From contig NZ_NGVS01000013.1 in NCBI RefSeq assembly GCF_002777975.1, forward strand, positions 124,001 through 188,000: DNA of 64,000 nucleotides, in the 5' to 3' direction. Shown here one piece after another: positions 1 to 8,810 of this stretch. The notes beneath the pieces were generated by a model. It was not told the origin of the DNA and did no database searches. It saw only the letters and a program-made list of their open reading frames with translations. Position 1 is the stretch's first letter. Every line of letters starts with the position of its first letter. The position numbers and the translations under genes were made by a program. The stretch is from Shewanella carassii. Its GTDB lineage: Bacteria > Pseudomonadota > Gammaproteobacteria > Enterobacterales > Shewanellaceae.

Positions 1-460
1 CAGAGGCCTTTTGGTAACCGACCAACTCAGGCAGTAGCAGGCTGGAGCCGGCTTCAGGCACCAGTGCCAGGTCGATAAAGGGCAAACGGAACTGGGCTGT
101 GTTATCGGCATAGACCAGGTCACAATGCAGCAGCAGCGTGGTACCGATCCCGACAGCGGCTCCGCTTACAGCGGCGACCAAGGGCTTTTTCAGCTCCAGT
201 AGGCAAAAGAGAAATCGCACTGCAGGATGGTTGGGGCCCAGATCCGGCTGCTTGAGAAAATCCGCCACATCATTGCCTGAAGTGAAGCAGTTTTCACTGC
301 CTGTCAGCAGAAAGGCACGGATCTCGTTGTCCGCTTCCCCCTGGATCAGGTATTCTGTAAGCTGCTTATACATATCGAGATCGAGGGCGTTACGTTTATC
401 CGGACGGTTAAAACGTATGATGCGTACACCCTGCTCATCCTGAACCTGAATCGTGCTCAT
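1..460 (-). CDS. enoyl-CoA hydratase/isomerase family protein (3' end outside window)
   Basis: Reading the minus strand from the ATG at 460 gives an open frame of 153 codons that runs off the left edge. It starts MSTIQVQDEQGVRIIRFNRP and shows crotonase-fold features: the RPDKRNAL segment near residue 20, an SGNDV oxyanion-hole loop near 66-70, and the GAAVGIGTTLLLHCDLVYAD segment near 105-124. Family members hydrate or isomerise acyl-CoA thioesters in the cytoplasm, often in fatty-acid oxidation. The substrate cannot be told from the visible part. It is transcribed away from the copper-chaperone gene at 513. Confidence 0.85.
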   Translation of the reverse strand, partial: MSTIQVQDEQGVRIIRFNRPDKRNALDLDMYKQLTEYLIQGEADNEIRAFLLTGSENCFTSGNDVADFLKQPDLGPNHPAVRFLFCLLELKKPLVAAVSGAAVGIGTTLLLHCDLVYADNTAQFRLPFIDLALVPEAGSSLLLPELVGYQKAS

Positions 461-512
461 TCGTTGTTTCCTTTGCTGACGAAATGGGTTTTACATGGAG
501 TTTAAGACATAG

Positions 513-977
513 ATGGCGATATTCAAACAACTGTTTAAAGTTATCTTGCTGGCCGGCATCAGTGCCAGCGCCTTCGCCTCGAACATAATGCTCGAACAAG
601 GATATATCCGGGCTATGCCCGCTTCAGTTCCCAATACGGCGGCGTATCTGACACTCAGCAACCATGGCGCGGCGACTGAGCTGGTTTCTGCCAGCACCCC
701 AGTGGCCCGTGAAACCATGCTGCATACCCTGATTGAAGAAGATGGCCTGGTTAAAATGCGCCATGTGGCGGCTTTCCCGCTGCCTGAGCATGGCCAGTTG
801 ACGCTACAAAGCAGCGGCGATCACATCATGATCATGGGCCTCAAGGCACCGTTAGAGCTGGGGCAAAAAGTGCCTATGACACTGAGTTTTGCCAATGGTG
901 AAACCCTCAATATCGAACTCGAAGTAAAATCCCCTCATGATGCTCCTGCAGCTCAAGAGCATCATCACCATCATTAA
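513..977 (+). CDS. periplasmic copper chaperone, PCu(A)C family
   Basis: 154 residues with an N-terminal signal peptide (hydrophobic 6-21, likely cleavage after SAFA at 22). The copper-binding signature of the PCu(A)C family is complete: H71, M82, H104 and M106 in H-X10-M-X21-H-X-M spacing. Such proteins carry Cu(I) in the periplasm and in known cases supply the CuA site of cytochrome oxidase. The last five residues are all histidine, after PAAQE, which adds a possible second metal site. The next gene starts 12 bp downstream, so the two are probably co-transcribed. The DUF2333 neighbour gives no help with function. Confidence 0.88.
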   Translation: MAIFKQLFKVILLAGISASAFASNIMLEQGYIRAMPASVPNTAAYLTLSNHGAATELVSASTPVARETMLHTLIEEDGLVKMRHVAAFPLPEHGQLTLQSSGDHIMIMGLKAPLELGQKVPMTLSFANGETLNIELEVKSPHDAPAAQEHHHHH

Positions 978-989
978 GGAGAACCCGGG

Positions 990-1961
990 ATGCAAATGAC
1001 ATGGAAAAAAGGTGTCGGTGCTGCGGCCATAGTGTTCGTTATCGCATACGGCATCAGTGTGTGGTGGAGTATTGAACCCGAAGTACTGCCCCCCCAGGTG
1101 ATGACATCGGAAAAGGGCGAGAAAATCACAGGTTATGCCACTACCAGTGCGCTGATCAATACCATGGAGACCTTGCTGGATAAGCAAGGAGGCTGGTTGT
1201 CCAACGACATGATGCCGCCTTCTGTGATGATGGACAACATGCCGGCGTTTGAATTTGGCGCCTTGGAACAGGTGCGGGATCTCGCTTTGATCATGCGCAA
1301 AGAGTTCAGCCGCTCCCAGTCGCAGTCCACCGCCGACAAAGATCTGCTGGAAGCGCACTCCAAGCTGAATATTGAGCATACCAGTTGGCTGGTGCCCAGT
1401 GCCGAGAGCGAGTATCGCGATGCTATCAAACTATTGAAGGTTTACCGGGCGCGGATGATGGATCCCAATAACCCGGATGCCCAGTTTTATGCCCGTGCCG
1501 ATAACCTCAATGAGTGGTTGAAAGAGGTGCAGAAGCGTTTGGGCAGCATGTCGCAACGTCTGGCCGCCAGTGTGGGTCAGGAGAGGCTGAATACCGATCT
1601 GGCCGGCGACAGTGCCGCCCGTCAGTCGACCCCCAACCTGGCGAGTCAGCAGATTAAGACCAGCTGGTGGCAAATAGACGATGTCTTCTATGAATCCAGA
1701 GGCTCTGCCTGGGCTTTGCTGAATTTCATGAAGGCAGTAGAAGTCGATTTTGCTGACGTACTGAAGAAAAAGAATGCCGAAGTGAGTCTCAAACAGATCA
1801 TCCGTGAACTGGAAGCGACTCAGCAAACAGTCTGGAGCCCAATGATCCTCAACGGTTCCGGATTCGGTTTGGTGGCCAACCATTCCTTGGTGATGGCCAA
1901 CTATGTGTCCCGCGCCAATGCCGCGGTGATTGATTTAACCAACTTGCTTTCACAGGGTTAA
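990..1961 (+). CDS. DUF2333 family inner-membrane-anchored protein
   Basis: 323 residues. A short basic N-terminus is followed by one hydrophobic helix (about 8-26) and then a long, mostly helical and polar region, so it is probably anchored in the inner membrane with the bulk in the periplasm. The sequence, beginning MQMTWKKGVGAAAIVFVIAY with ISVWWSIEP after the helix, matches my memory of the DUF2333 family, whose function is unknown. The ATG follows an AAGGAG site at 976-981. It lies between the copper chaperone and the outer-membrane barrel gene, which starts 3 bp after its stop, so the three look like one transcript. Confidence 0.72.
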   Translation: MQMTWKKGVGAAAIVFVIAYGISVWWSIEPEVLPPQVMTSEKGEKITGYATTSALINTMETLLDKQGGWLSNDMMPPSVMMDNMPAFEFGALEQVRDLALIMRKEFSRSQSQSTADKDLLEAHSKLNIEHTSWLVPSAESEYRDAIKLLKVYRARMMDPNNPDAQFYARADNLNEWLKEVQKRLGSMSQRLAASVGQERLNTDLAGDSAARQSTPNLASQQIKTSWWQIDDVFYESRGSAWALLNFMKAVEVDFADVLKKKNAEVSLKQIIRELEATQQTVWSPMILNGSGFGLVANHSLVMANYVSRANAAVIDLTNLLSQG

Positions 1962-1964
1962 TTT

Positions 1965-2702
1965 ATGAAAAAGACTTTATTGGCGACAGCCTTGCTGGCT
2001 TCTTTGATGGCGACCTCCGCCCAGGCAGCAACAGTCGTAGGCTTTAAGGTAGGCGCCGATTACTGGAAAGGAGATGCCAGCGGTACTTTCGCCGAGAAAG
2101 GCCAGCCGCAGCAGGAGTTCAACTATGACTCTTCCGCCCAGTACAGCCTTTGGTTCAGCGTTGAGCACCCTGTGCCACTGCTGCCCAACCTGAAGATCCG
2201 CGAAAACCGCCTGAAAGAAGATGGCGCGATGAGCAATGCCAACTTCAATTTCAACGGCCACAGCTTCAGCGGTGATGTTTACGCCACGGCTGACCTGAGC
2301 AACACAGACTTTATCCTCTACTATGAGCTGCTGGACAATGATCTGGTTGCTCTGGATGTGGGTGGTGCCTATAAGTTGATGGATGGTTCTTTCCGGGTGG
2401 CAGACAAGGGGCATCCTGAGCAGCGTGATATCGACAGCGGTGTGGTCATGGGTTATGCCAATGCCGAGGTTGGCCTGCCTTTCTTCGGCCTGTACGCCTT
2501 TGCCGATGTGTTGGCCGGTATCAATGAGTCCAATGTCTATGACTACCAAGTGGGTCTGGGCTGGGAGTTTGATGGCGTGGCGCTGGATACCCGGGTGCGT
2601 GCCGGTTATCGCGAGTTTAAATTTGACGTGAACGGCTTCAACGGCATGAGCAGTAATATGCAGTTTGACGGCTTCTTTGCCGGCGTAGAACTGGTGTTCT
2701 AA
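1965..2702 (+). CDS. TIGR04219-type outer membrane beta-barrel protein
   Basis: 245 residues with a signal peptide (MKKTLLATALLASLMATSAQA, cleavage expected near residue 21). The mature part has alternating hydrophobic and polar strands and ends in a C-terminal phenylalanine (GFFAGVELVF), as expected for BamA-dependent insertion in the outer membrane. Length and composition fit the TIGR04219 barrels common in Shewanella. Its role is unknown. It is the last gene of the run from 513 and is followed by the terminator at 2725. Confidence 0.75.
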   Translation: MKKTLLATALLASLMATSAQAATVVGFKVGADYWKGDASGTFAEKGQPQQEFNYDSSAQYSLWFSVEHPVPLLPNLKIRENRLKEDGAMSNANFNFNGHSFSGDVYATADLSNTDFILYYELLDNDLVALDVGGAYKLMDGSFRVADKGHPEQRDIDSGVVMGYANAEVGLPFFGLYAFADVLAGINESNVYDYQVGLGWEFDGVALDTRVRAGYREFKFDVNGFNGMSSNMQFDGFFAGVELVF

Positions 2703-2724
2703 TTCCGTTTCAGTCGATTAGTCA

Positions 2725-2753
2725 CAAAAAAACCGCCAGCTGGCGGTTTTTTT
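2725..2753. terminator. bidirectional rho-independent terminator between the barrel gene and tolC
   Basis: A CCGCCAGCTGGCGG dyad is flanked by A7 on the left and T7 on the right. It can therefore terminate both the + strand barrel transcript and the converging tolC transcript. Confidence 0.85.
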
Positions 2754-2768
2754 ATTGGTTAAACTCCC

Positions 2769-4085
2769 TTACTGCTGTGCAGGAGTTTTCAGGCCGTTGT
2801 TGATGGAGATGACATCATCTTCATTCAGGGTGCCTGTGGCTTGTTTCAGTGCCAATATCGACTTGATATAGCCGTAACGGGCGTTGGACAGCTGACGCTT
2901 GGAATCATACAGATCCCGGGTACGGTTCAGCACGTCAACTATGGTACGGGTACCCACTTCAAAACCGGCTTGAGTGGCTTTCAATGCACTTTCGGAAGAG
3001 AGCACTGACTGCTCATAGGCCTTGATGGAGCTGATAGAAGCGCCAACGTTGTTGAAGTTGTTGCGAACATTTTTGACTACCTGGCGGTAGGTCTGCTCCA
3101 GTCTCTGACTAGCTTCAACATAGGCGTATTGCGCTTGTTTCACCTGAGAGCTGACCTTGAAACCTTCAAAGATAGGCACGCTCAGGTTAACGCCTACAGT
3201 ACCGTTATCGAAGTCTGGTTGGCTCTGGCTGCCCACTTCCTGCTCCAGGCCTTTGGTATAACCGGCACTCAGGCTCAGAGATGGCATATGGCCGGCCTTA
3301 TAGAGGCTGATGGTTTCCTGGGCGATATCTTTACCGATACGCTGGGTCAGCAGGTCGACACTGTTGGTCTCGGCCATCTTTAGCCAATCGCTTGGCATCG
3401 CCGGGGTTGGGCTGGCTGCAGAGAAGCGGTTGGTGTCCAGGATATCGATGCTCTTGTGATCTATGCCGGTGATTTCCCGCAGGGCTTCATAGCTGTTGAT
3501 CAGTTCATTCTCGGCCAGAATTTCGGCAGCGGTCGCCAGGTCATACTGAGCCTGTGCTTCATGGACATCGGTAATGGCTGTCAGACCAACAGCAAAGCGT
3601 TGCTTGGTTTGTTCCAGCTGACGCTCGATGGCACGCTTCTCGGCGCCTTTGAATTCGTAGTTGTCCTTGGCCGCCAACACGTCAAAGTAAGCGGTGGTTA
3701 CCCGGGTGATCAATGTCTGCAGGGCTGAGGCGTAGACGGCATCGGCCTGTGATGCGGCTTTCTCTGCCAGGCTCAAACCTACCCAAGCGGCATGGTTATA
3801 GATGACTTGGTTGAGTTGGATGGCACCTGTCAGGCCGCTGCTATCTTCAGAAGGATCGTTCCAGGCTTTATTGTAACCGACATTGGCACTGATGCTTGGT
3901 AGCAGTGGGGCGCGGTTTTCTTCAACTTTTTCATATAGTTGATCTCTTTGCGCCTTGGCTTGGAGCACTACGGGATCATTGGTTAATGCCTGCTGATATA
4001 TCTGAAGTAAATCGTCGGCTTGAACGGCCGGGGCAGAAACTGCGAGCGTTAACGCCGCGCATAAAGTGCGGATCTTGAATTTCAT
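2769..4085 (-). CDS. tolC: TolC outer-membrane efflux channel
   Basis: 438 residues. A signal peptide ending ...SAPAVQA near residue 23 precedes LLQIYQQALTNDP, the usual TolC start. Two repeats rich in long helices with strand pairs between them follow. TolC trimers form the outer-membrane duct for RND, ABC and MFS pumps and for type I secretion. It is shorter than E. coli TolC (493) because it lacks most of the C-terminal tail. It is divergent from nudF, as in E. coli. A sigma70-like promoter is visible at 4211-4240. Confidence 0.93.
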   Translation of the reverse strand: MKFKIRTLCAALTLAVSAPAVQADDLLQIYQQALTNDPVVLQAKAQRDQLYEKVEENRAPLLPSISANVGYNKAWNDPSEDSSGLTGAIQLNQVIYNHAAWVGLSLAEKAASQADAVYASALQTLITRVTTAYFDVLAAKDNYEFKGAEKRAIERQLEQTKQRFAVGLTAITDVHEAQAQYDLATAAEILAENELINSYEALREITGIDHKSIDILDTNRFSAASPTPAMPSDWLKMAETNSVDLLTQRIGKDIAQETISLYKAGHMPSLSLSAGYTKGLEQEVGSQSQPDFDNGTVGVNLSVPIFEGFKVSSQVKQAQYAYVEASQRLEQTYRQVVKNVRNNFNNVGASISSIKAYEQSVLSSESALKATQAGFEVGTRTIVDVLNRTRDLYDSKRQLSNARYGYIKSILALKQATGTLNEDDVISINNGLKTPAQQ

Positions 4086-4210
4086 TGGCTGTCCTTATAG
4101 ACAAACACCCTGTGACGGGTGGTTTCAACTTCGTTAGACTGTTAATGCCTTTGATAAAGGCGGTTTGCGCTTCCCGACGCTTCCCGATACAGCAAAACTT
4201 AATGGTTTTG

Positions 4211-4240
4211 ATACTAAAAAATCAACCGTTTTCAAGTCAA
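4211..4240 (-). promoter_or_regulatory. candidate sigma70 promoter for tolC
   Basis: On the minus strand TTGACT (4240-4235) and TAGTAT (4216-4211) are separated by 18 bp, about 125 bp before the tolC start codon. This is inferred from consensus match only. Confidence 0.4.
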
Positions 4241-4321
4241 TTCGGAAGTGTAACAGATTTTATTGGCAAATGGTGCCGGGTGGTTCGAAATTGCACCTTT
4301 TATAGCTAAAGCGGAGTGAAA

Positions 4322-4936
4322 ATGGCAGCAGAAAAATTCACCAAAAAGGATATTCAGGTGCTGGGGCAGCGCACGCTGTACCGGGGATTTTTCCGGATGG
4401 AGGAATATCGTTTCCGTCATCGGTTGTTTGCCGGGGGCTGGAGCGATGAAGTGACTCGCGAGGTATTTGAACGCGGTCATGCCGTGGTGGTTTTGCCCTA
4501 CGATCCGCAAGAAGACAAAGTGGTGCTGATAGAGCAGGTGCGATTTCCGGCATTGGAAACCAGTGAATCTCCTTGGCTGTTGGAGTTGGTGGCGGGTATG
4601 ATTGCCCCCGGTGAAGTGGCCGAGGAGGTGGCCAAACGGGAACTTTTGGAAGAAACTGGACTCCACTCCAGTGCAATTTCGGCCGTAAGCAGCTATCTTT
4701 CCAGCCCCGGAGGTTGCAGTGAACGCTTCTTCTTCTATTGGGCTGAAGTCGACTCATCAAAGGCAAACGGATTGCATGGCTTGGCCGAAGAGCATGAGGA
4801 CATTAGGCTGCATGTGCTGTCCCGCAGTGATGCTTATGCCAAGGTGCTCAGTGGCGAAATCGACAATGCTTCAACCGTGCTCGGACTGCAATGGTTGCAG
4901 CTCAATTATCAAACTTTATTGCAGGCCAATGAATAA
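4322..4936 (+). CDS. nudF: ADP-ribose pyrophosphatase NudF
   Basis: 204 residues in the cytoplasm. It hydrolyses ADP-ribose to AMP and ribose-5-phosphate. The complete Nudix box is present near residues 97-119: G-X5-E-X7-REUXEEXGU, read as GMIAPGE...RELLEETGL. I place the start at ATG 4322, because the GGAG at 4312-4315 is correctly spaced for it and abuts the alternative GTG at 4316. The stop overlaps the next gene by 8 bp. Order tolC / nudF-yqiB-cpdA-yqiA-parE is the same as in E. coli. Confidence 0.92.
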   Translation: MAAEKFTKKDIQVLGQRTLYRGFFRMEEYRFRHRLFAGGWSDEVTREVFERGHAVVVLPYDPQEDKVVLIEQVRFPALETSESPWLLELVAGMIAPGEVAEEVAKRELLEETGLHSSAISAVSSYLSSPGGCSERFFFYWAEVDSSKANGLHGLAEEHEDIRLHVLSRSDAYAKVLSGEIDNASTVLGLQWLQLNYQTLLQANE

Positions 4937-5363
4937 GAGAGACAGTGACAAGAAATATCAGCCGGATGTCAGCCGCTTTTTAGCCCTGTGTGGTCGCAAT
5001 TATGGCCATATTCAGCGCTGGTTACCGGATGAGGGGGAAGTGGGCGAAAGCTGGCAGGTAGAAGGAGACTTCGGTTGCCTGGATGTCGAGTTGCTGGAAA
5101 ATACCCGCTATACCCAGTTGATCAGTATTTCCCGCCATGTGGGAAAGGGCGGCTTGGTGCCTGCTCCCAAAGTCACTGTACGGATTTATCATGATGCTAA
5201 ATTAGCAGAAGTGTTAAGCAGCCGACAGATTTACCAATTGCGGCCGGTGTATGATTATCCGAACTTACGCATGTATCATCGCGACGAAAAGTACCAGGTA
5301 AACGCCTTCCTGGAGGAGTTATTGAAAATAGACTGTCAGGCGCGCCTCGTTTGTCAGTCCTGA
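4929..5363 (+). CDS. yqiB: DUF1249 protein YqiB
   Basis: 144 residues beginning MNKRDSDKKYQPDVSRFLAL. Its sequence and position between nudF and cpdA identify it as YqiB (DUF1249), a small soluble protein without an established function. The reading frame stays open far upstream, but the ATG at 4929, overlapping the nudF stop, gives the usual family start. No membrane segment or metal motif is seen. It is part of a tightly coupled operon. Confidence 0.85.
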   Translation: MNKRDSDKKYQPDVSRFLALCGRNYGHIQRWLPDEGEVGESWQVEGDFGCLDVELLENTRYTQLISISRHVGKGGLVPAPKVTVRIYHDAKLAEVLSSRQIYQLRPVYDYPNLRMYHRDEKYQVNAFLEELLKIDCQARLVCQS

Positions 5364-5378
5364 GATTGGGTAATCAAA

Positions 5379-6218
5379 GTGCTGAAAGAGGCAATCACAT
5401 ACAGTATTCCTGAGGACAAGAGTGTTCGTTTGGTGCAGATCACAGATCCTCATCTGTTTGCCGATCCCGAAGGGCAGCTTCTTGGCGTCAATACCGCCAA
5501 CAGTCTCAATGCCGTTATCAATACCATTCAGGCGGTCAAGTATCCTGCCGACATGCTGCTAGCCAGTGGCGATATCAGTCAGGATTACTCCGGTGAGTCT
5601 TACCGTAACTTTGTTGAAGCGGTCAAGCCGTTAAACCTTCCCTGCCACTATATTCCAGGTAATCACGACGACCCCAGGATCATGTATCTGCATATGCAGG
5701 GTGAGCGAGTCTACGGTCATAGGCGGGTCTTGGCCGGGAATTGGCAGATTATCCTGCTGGACTCCACTGTGCGGGGAAAACCGGGTGGCCATATGGCTGA
5801 AAGTGAACTTGAGGTCATTCGTAGCGCGATTGCTGCCGAACCAGACAGACATGTGCTGTTGGTGATGCACCATAATCCAGTGTTGGTGGACTGTGCGTGG
5901 TTGGATCAACACTGCATGGACAATGGCGCCCAGTTTCTCAAAGAGATGGGGCGTTACCCTCAGGTAAAGGGCATGCTCTGGGGCCATGTTCATCAGCAAC
6001 TGGATACCGAATACCAGGGTGAAAATCACAGGCTATCTTTGATGGCGACCCCATCGACCTGTATTCAATTTAAACCCTTGTCTTCCTACTTTGCGCTGGA
6101 TGCTCTGCAGCCTGGCTACCGTTTGCTGGAGCTTAAGCCCGATGGTAGCATGCTCACCAATGTTTATCGGATCCCGGGCGAACGCTTCGCACCGGATGCT
6201 GAGGCCAGCGGCTACTGA
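5379..6218 (+). CDS. cpdA: 3',5'-cyclic AMP phosphodiesterase CpdA
   Basis: 279 residues with a GTG start at 5379. It shows the metallophosphoesterase metal ligands in order: D-X-H in ITDPH (near 22-26), GDIS, GNHD, a later MHHNP histidine and GHVH near the C-terminus. CpdA hydrolyses cAMP to 5'-AMP and so tunes CRP signalling. The spacing to yqiB is 15 bp. No strong ribosome binding site is visible before the GTG, so translational coupling is likely. Confidence 0.9.
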   Translation: MLKEAITYSIPEDKSVRLVQITDPHLFADPEGQLLGVNTANSLNAVINTIQAVKYPADMLLASGDISQDYSGESYRNFVEAVKPLNLPCHYIPGNHDDPRIMYLHMQGERVYGHRRVLAGNWQIILLDSTVRGKPGGHMAESELEVIRSAIAAEPDRHVLLVMHHNPVLVDCAWLDQHCMDNGAQFLKEMGRYPQVKGMLWGHVHQQLDTEYQGENHRLSLMATPSTCIQFKPLSSYFALDALQPGYRLLELKPDGSMLTNVYRIPGERFAPDAEASGY

Positions 6219-6250
6219 GTTTTATCGGAGCAGCTGCCTAGTGAGGAACT

Positions 6251-6826
6251 ATGCTGCTCTATATTCACGGTTTCAACAGTTCTCCCTTGTCTGACAAGGC
6301 CGTGCTTACCCGCACCCATATTGAACAACACTTTCCCGGTGTGCGACTGGAGCAGCCGCAGTTACCCAGTTCGCCCAAGGCGGCAATGGAACTGTTGATT
6401 CAGTTGACCGAAGCTGCCAAGGCCAAGGGTGAGCCTCTGGCGTTTATCGGATCATCCCTCGGCGGGTATTTTGCCTCTTGGCTAGTGGAGCGTTATGGCG
6501 GCAAGGCGGTACTGGTTAATCCGGCGGTGCGCCCCTTTGAGTTATTCAGCGATTATTTGGGGCCGCAATACAATCCCTATATCGATGAGCACTACCAATT
6601 ATTGCCGGAACATCAGCTACAACTGATTGAATTTGATACGCCAGTCATTCTCAATCCGGATCGTTTTTTTGTATTATTACAGACTGCCGATGAGGTACTG
6701 GATTATCGCCAGGCCCTGGGCAAATATCACTGCTGTGAGATGCTGCTGGAAAGCGGTGGAAACCATAGTTTTGTGGGTTACGGCGACAAGCTGGACTCAG
6801 TCTGCCGTTTTTTACACTTATCTTGA
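6251..6826 (+). CDS. yqiA: YqiA alpha/beta-hydrolase esterase
   Basis: 191 residues. The start MLLYIHGFNSSPLS gives the HG-X oxyanion-hole segment. The nucleophile elbow GSSLGG (near residues 73-78) and a late GGNHSF histidine complete a serine-hydrolase triad. YqiA has been described as a short-chain and palmitoyl-CoA esterase; its physiological substrate is unclear. It sits between cpdA and parE as in E. coli. Confidence 0.87.
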   Translation: MLLYIHGFNSSPLSDKAVLTRTHIEQHFPGVRLEQPQLPSSPKAAMELLIQLTEAAKAKGEPLAFIGSSLGGYFASWLVERYGGKAVLVNPAVRPFELFSDYLGPQYNPYIDEHYQLLPEHQLQLIEFDTPVILNPDRFFVLLQTADEVLDYRQALGKYHCCEMLLESGGNHSFVGYGDKLDSVCRFLHLS

Positions 6827-6879
6827 CAATCAGATCCTCGCGGCCCACCATGGCCTGAACATAAAAGACAGTGTGCGCT

Positions 6880-8766
6880 ATGACCAATCAATACACCTCC
6901 GATGCCATTGAAGTACTGAACGGACTGGATCCGGTAAAACGCCGTCCCGGCATGTATACCGATACCACCCGACCCAACCACCTGGGTCAGGAAGTCATAG
7001 ATAACAGTGTCGATGAGGCCTTGGCCGGGTTTGCAACTCGAATCGATGTGGTATTGCACACAGACAACTCCCTTGAAGTCACAGACGATGGCCGAGGCAT
7101 GCCGGTGGATATTCACCCGGAGGAGGGGATCCCCGGGGTCGAGCTGATCCTGACCAAGCTGCATGCTGGTGGTAAATTTTCCAACAAAAACTATCAGTTT
7201 TCCGGTGGTTTGCACGGGGTGGGGATCTCTGTGGTCAACGCCCTTTCTCGAAGAGTCGAGATCACGGTTCGCCGCGATGCCAAAGTCTATGAAATGGCCT
7301 TCGAGCATGGCGATAAGGCCGAGAGTCTCAGGGAAACCGGTACCTGCGGGCGCCGCAATACCGGCACCCGGGTGCAATTCTGGCCTGAGCCCAGCTATTT
7401 TGATTCGCCCAACTTTTCGGTCACCAAGCTGACTTACCTGTTGCGGGCCAAGGCAGTACTCTGTCCTGGGCTTAGAATTCGTTTCGCCAACAAACAAAAC
7501 GGTGAGGTCCATGAGTGGTTTTATGAAGAGGGCCTGACCGACTATCTGAAAGATTCTCTCAAAGAGGCTCCGGCTCTGCCACAGGAGCCTTTTGTCGGCA
7601 GTATCAAGACCAATCTGGAAGCCGCCGACTGGGCCATTACCTGGCTGCCCGAGGGCGGCGACAGTATCAGCGAAAGCTATGTCAACCTGATCCCAACGCC
7701 GCTTGGTGGTACCCATGTGAACGGTTTCCGTCAGGGACTGCTCGAGTCGATGCGTGAGTTCTGTGAGTTTCGCAACCTGATCCCTCGGGGGATTAAGCTT
7801 AGCCCGGAAGATATCTGGGACAAGGCCAGTTTTATTCTGTCGGTGAAGATGCAAGATCCGCAATTTGCCGGTCAGACCAAGGAGAAACTCTCCAGCCGCC
7901 AGTGTTCTGCGTTTGTGTCGGGTGTGGTGCGTGATGCCTTCAGCCTCTGGCTCAACAGCAACACAGATCAAGCCGAACTGCTGGCTGAGATGTGCATCAA
8001 CAACGCTCAGAAACGCCTCAAGGCGGCGAAGAAAGTCGCCCGCAAGAAGGTCACTTCAGGCCCGGCGCTGCCCGGTAAACTGACCGACTGCACAGGTCAG
8101 GATCCGGCGCGTTCCGAGCTGTTTCTGGTGGAAGGGGACTCGGCCGGTGGCAGTGCCAAACAGGCCAGGGACAGAGAGTTTCAGGCGATCATGCCGCTGC
8201 GGGGTAAGATCCTCAACACCTGGGAAGTGGAAGCGAGCCAAGTGCTGGCCTCCCAGGAAGTGCACGATATCTCAGTGGCCATAGGCTGCGATCCCGATAG
8301 CGACGATATCTCCGAACTCAGATACGGCAAGATATGCATTCTCGCCGATGCCGACTCGGATGGTTTGCACATAGCAACCTTGTTGTGCGCACTGTTTTTG
8401 AAACACTATCGCACCTTGGTTGAAAAGGGGCATGTGTATATTGCGATGCCGCCACTGTTCCGTATCGATATCGGCAAAGAAGTGTTTTACGCTTTGGATG
8501 AGTCTGAAAAGCAAGGCATTCTTGACCGGATTGCCGCAGACAATAAGAAAGGAAAGGTGCAGGTTACCCGCTTTAAAGGTCTGGGTGAGATGAACCCACT
8601 GCAACTGAGGGAAACGACCATGGATCCCAATACCCGTAGATTGGTACAGCTGACCATAGACGATGTCGATGAGACTGTGGCATTGATGGACATGTTGCTG
8701 GCCAAGAAGCGTTCGGGTGATCGTAAGTCATGGTTGGAAACCAAGGGAGATCTTGCTCAACTGTAA
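6880..8766 (+). CDS. parE: DNA topoisomerase IV subunit B ParE
   Basis: 628 residues. The GHKL ATPase motifs are present (DNSVDEALAG, DDGRGMP, GGLHGVG), followed by the TOPRIM region with VEGDSAGGSAKQ and DADSDG. ParE with ParC decatenates daughter chromosomes and relaxes supercoils. The ATG at 6880 gives the family start MTNQYTSDAIEVL; the frame also has a GTG three codons earlier. The beta-propeller gene at 8811 separates it from parC. Confidence 0.95.
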   Translation: MTNQYTSDAIEVLNGLDPVKRRPGMYTDTTRPNHLGQEVIDNSVDEALAGFATRIDVVLHTDNSLEVTDDGRGMPVDIHPEEGIPGVELILTKLHAGGKFSNKNYQFSGGLHGVGISVVNALSRRVEITVRRDAKVYEMAFEHGDKAESLRETGTCGRRNTGTRVQFWPEPSYFDSPNFSVTKLTYLLRAKAVLCPGLRIRFANKQNGEVHEWFYEEGLTDYLKDSLKEAPALPQEPFVGSIKTNLEAADWAITWLPEGGDSISESYVNLIPTPLGGTHVNGFRQGLLESMREFCEFRNLIPRGIKLSPEDIWDKASFILSVKMQDPQFAGQTKEKLSSRQCSAFVSGVVRDAFSLWLNSNTDQAELLAEMCINNAQKRLKAAKKVARKKVTSGPALPGKLTDCTGQDPARSELFLVEGDSAGGSAKQARDREFQAIMPLRGKILNTWEVEASQVLASQEVHDISVAIGCDPDSDDISELRYGKICILADADSDGLHIATLLCALFLKHYRTLVEKGHVYIAMPPLFRIDIGKEVFYALDESEKQGILDRIAADNKKGKVQVTRFKGLGEMNPLQLRETTMDPNTRRLVQLTIDDVDETVALMDMLLAKKRSGDRKSWLETKGDLAQL

Positions 8767-8810
8767 TCGCCCTTGATGTGCCAATAACTATAAAACTTAA
8801 AGGCAAGGAT

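Noticed and set aside
4165..4190. Direct repeat CGCTTCCCGA x2 before nudF
   Set aside because: Two short copies only, with no link to a promoter element; likely chance.
6778..7971. Long antisense open frame (397 codons) opposite yqiA/parE
   Set aside because: It lies entirely opposite well-identified genes, has no recognisable protein content and is a codon-bias shadow of parE.
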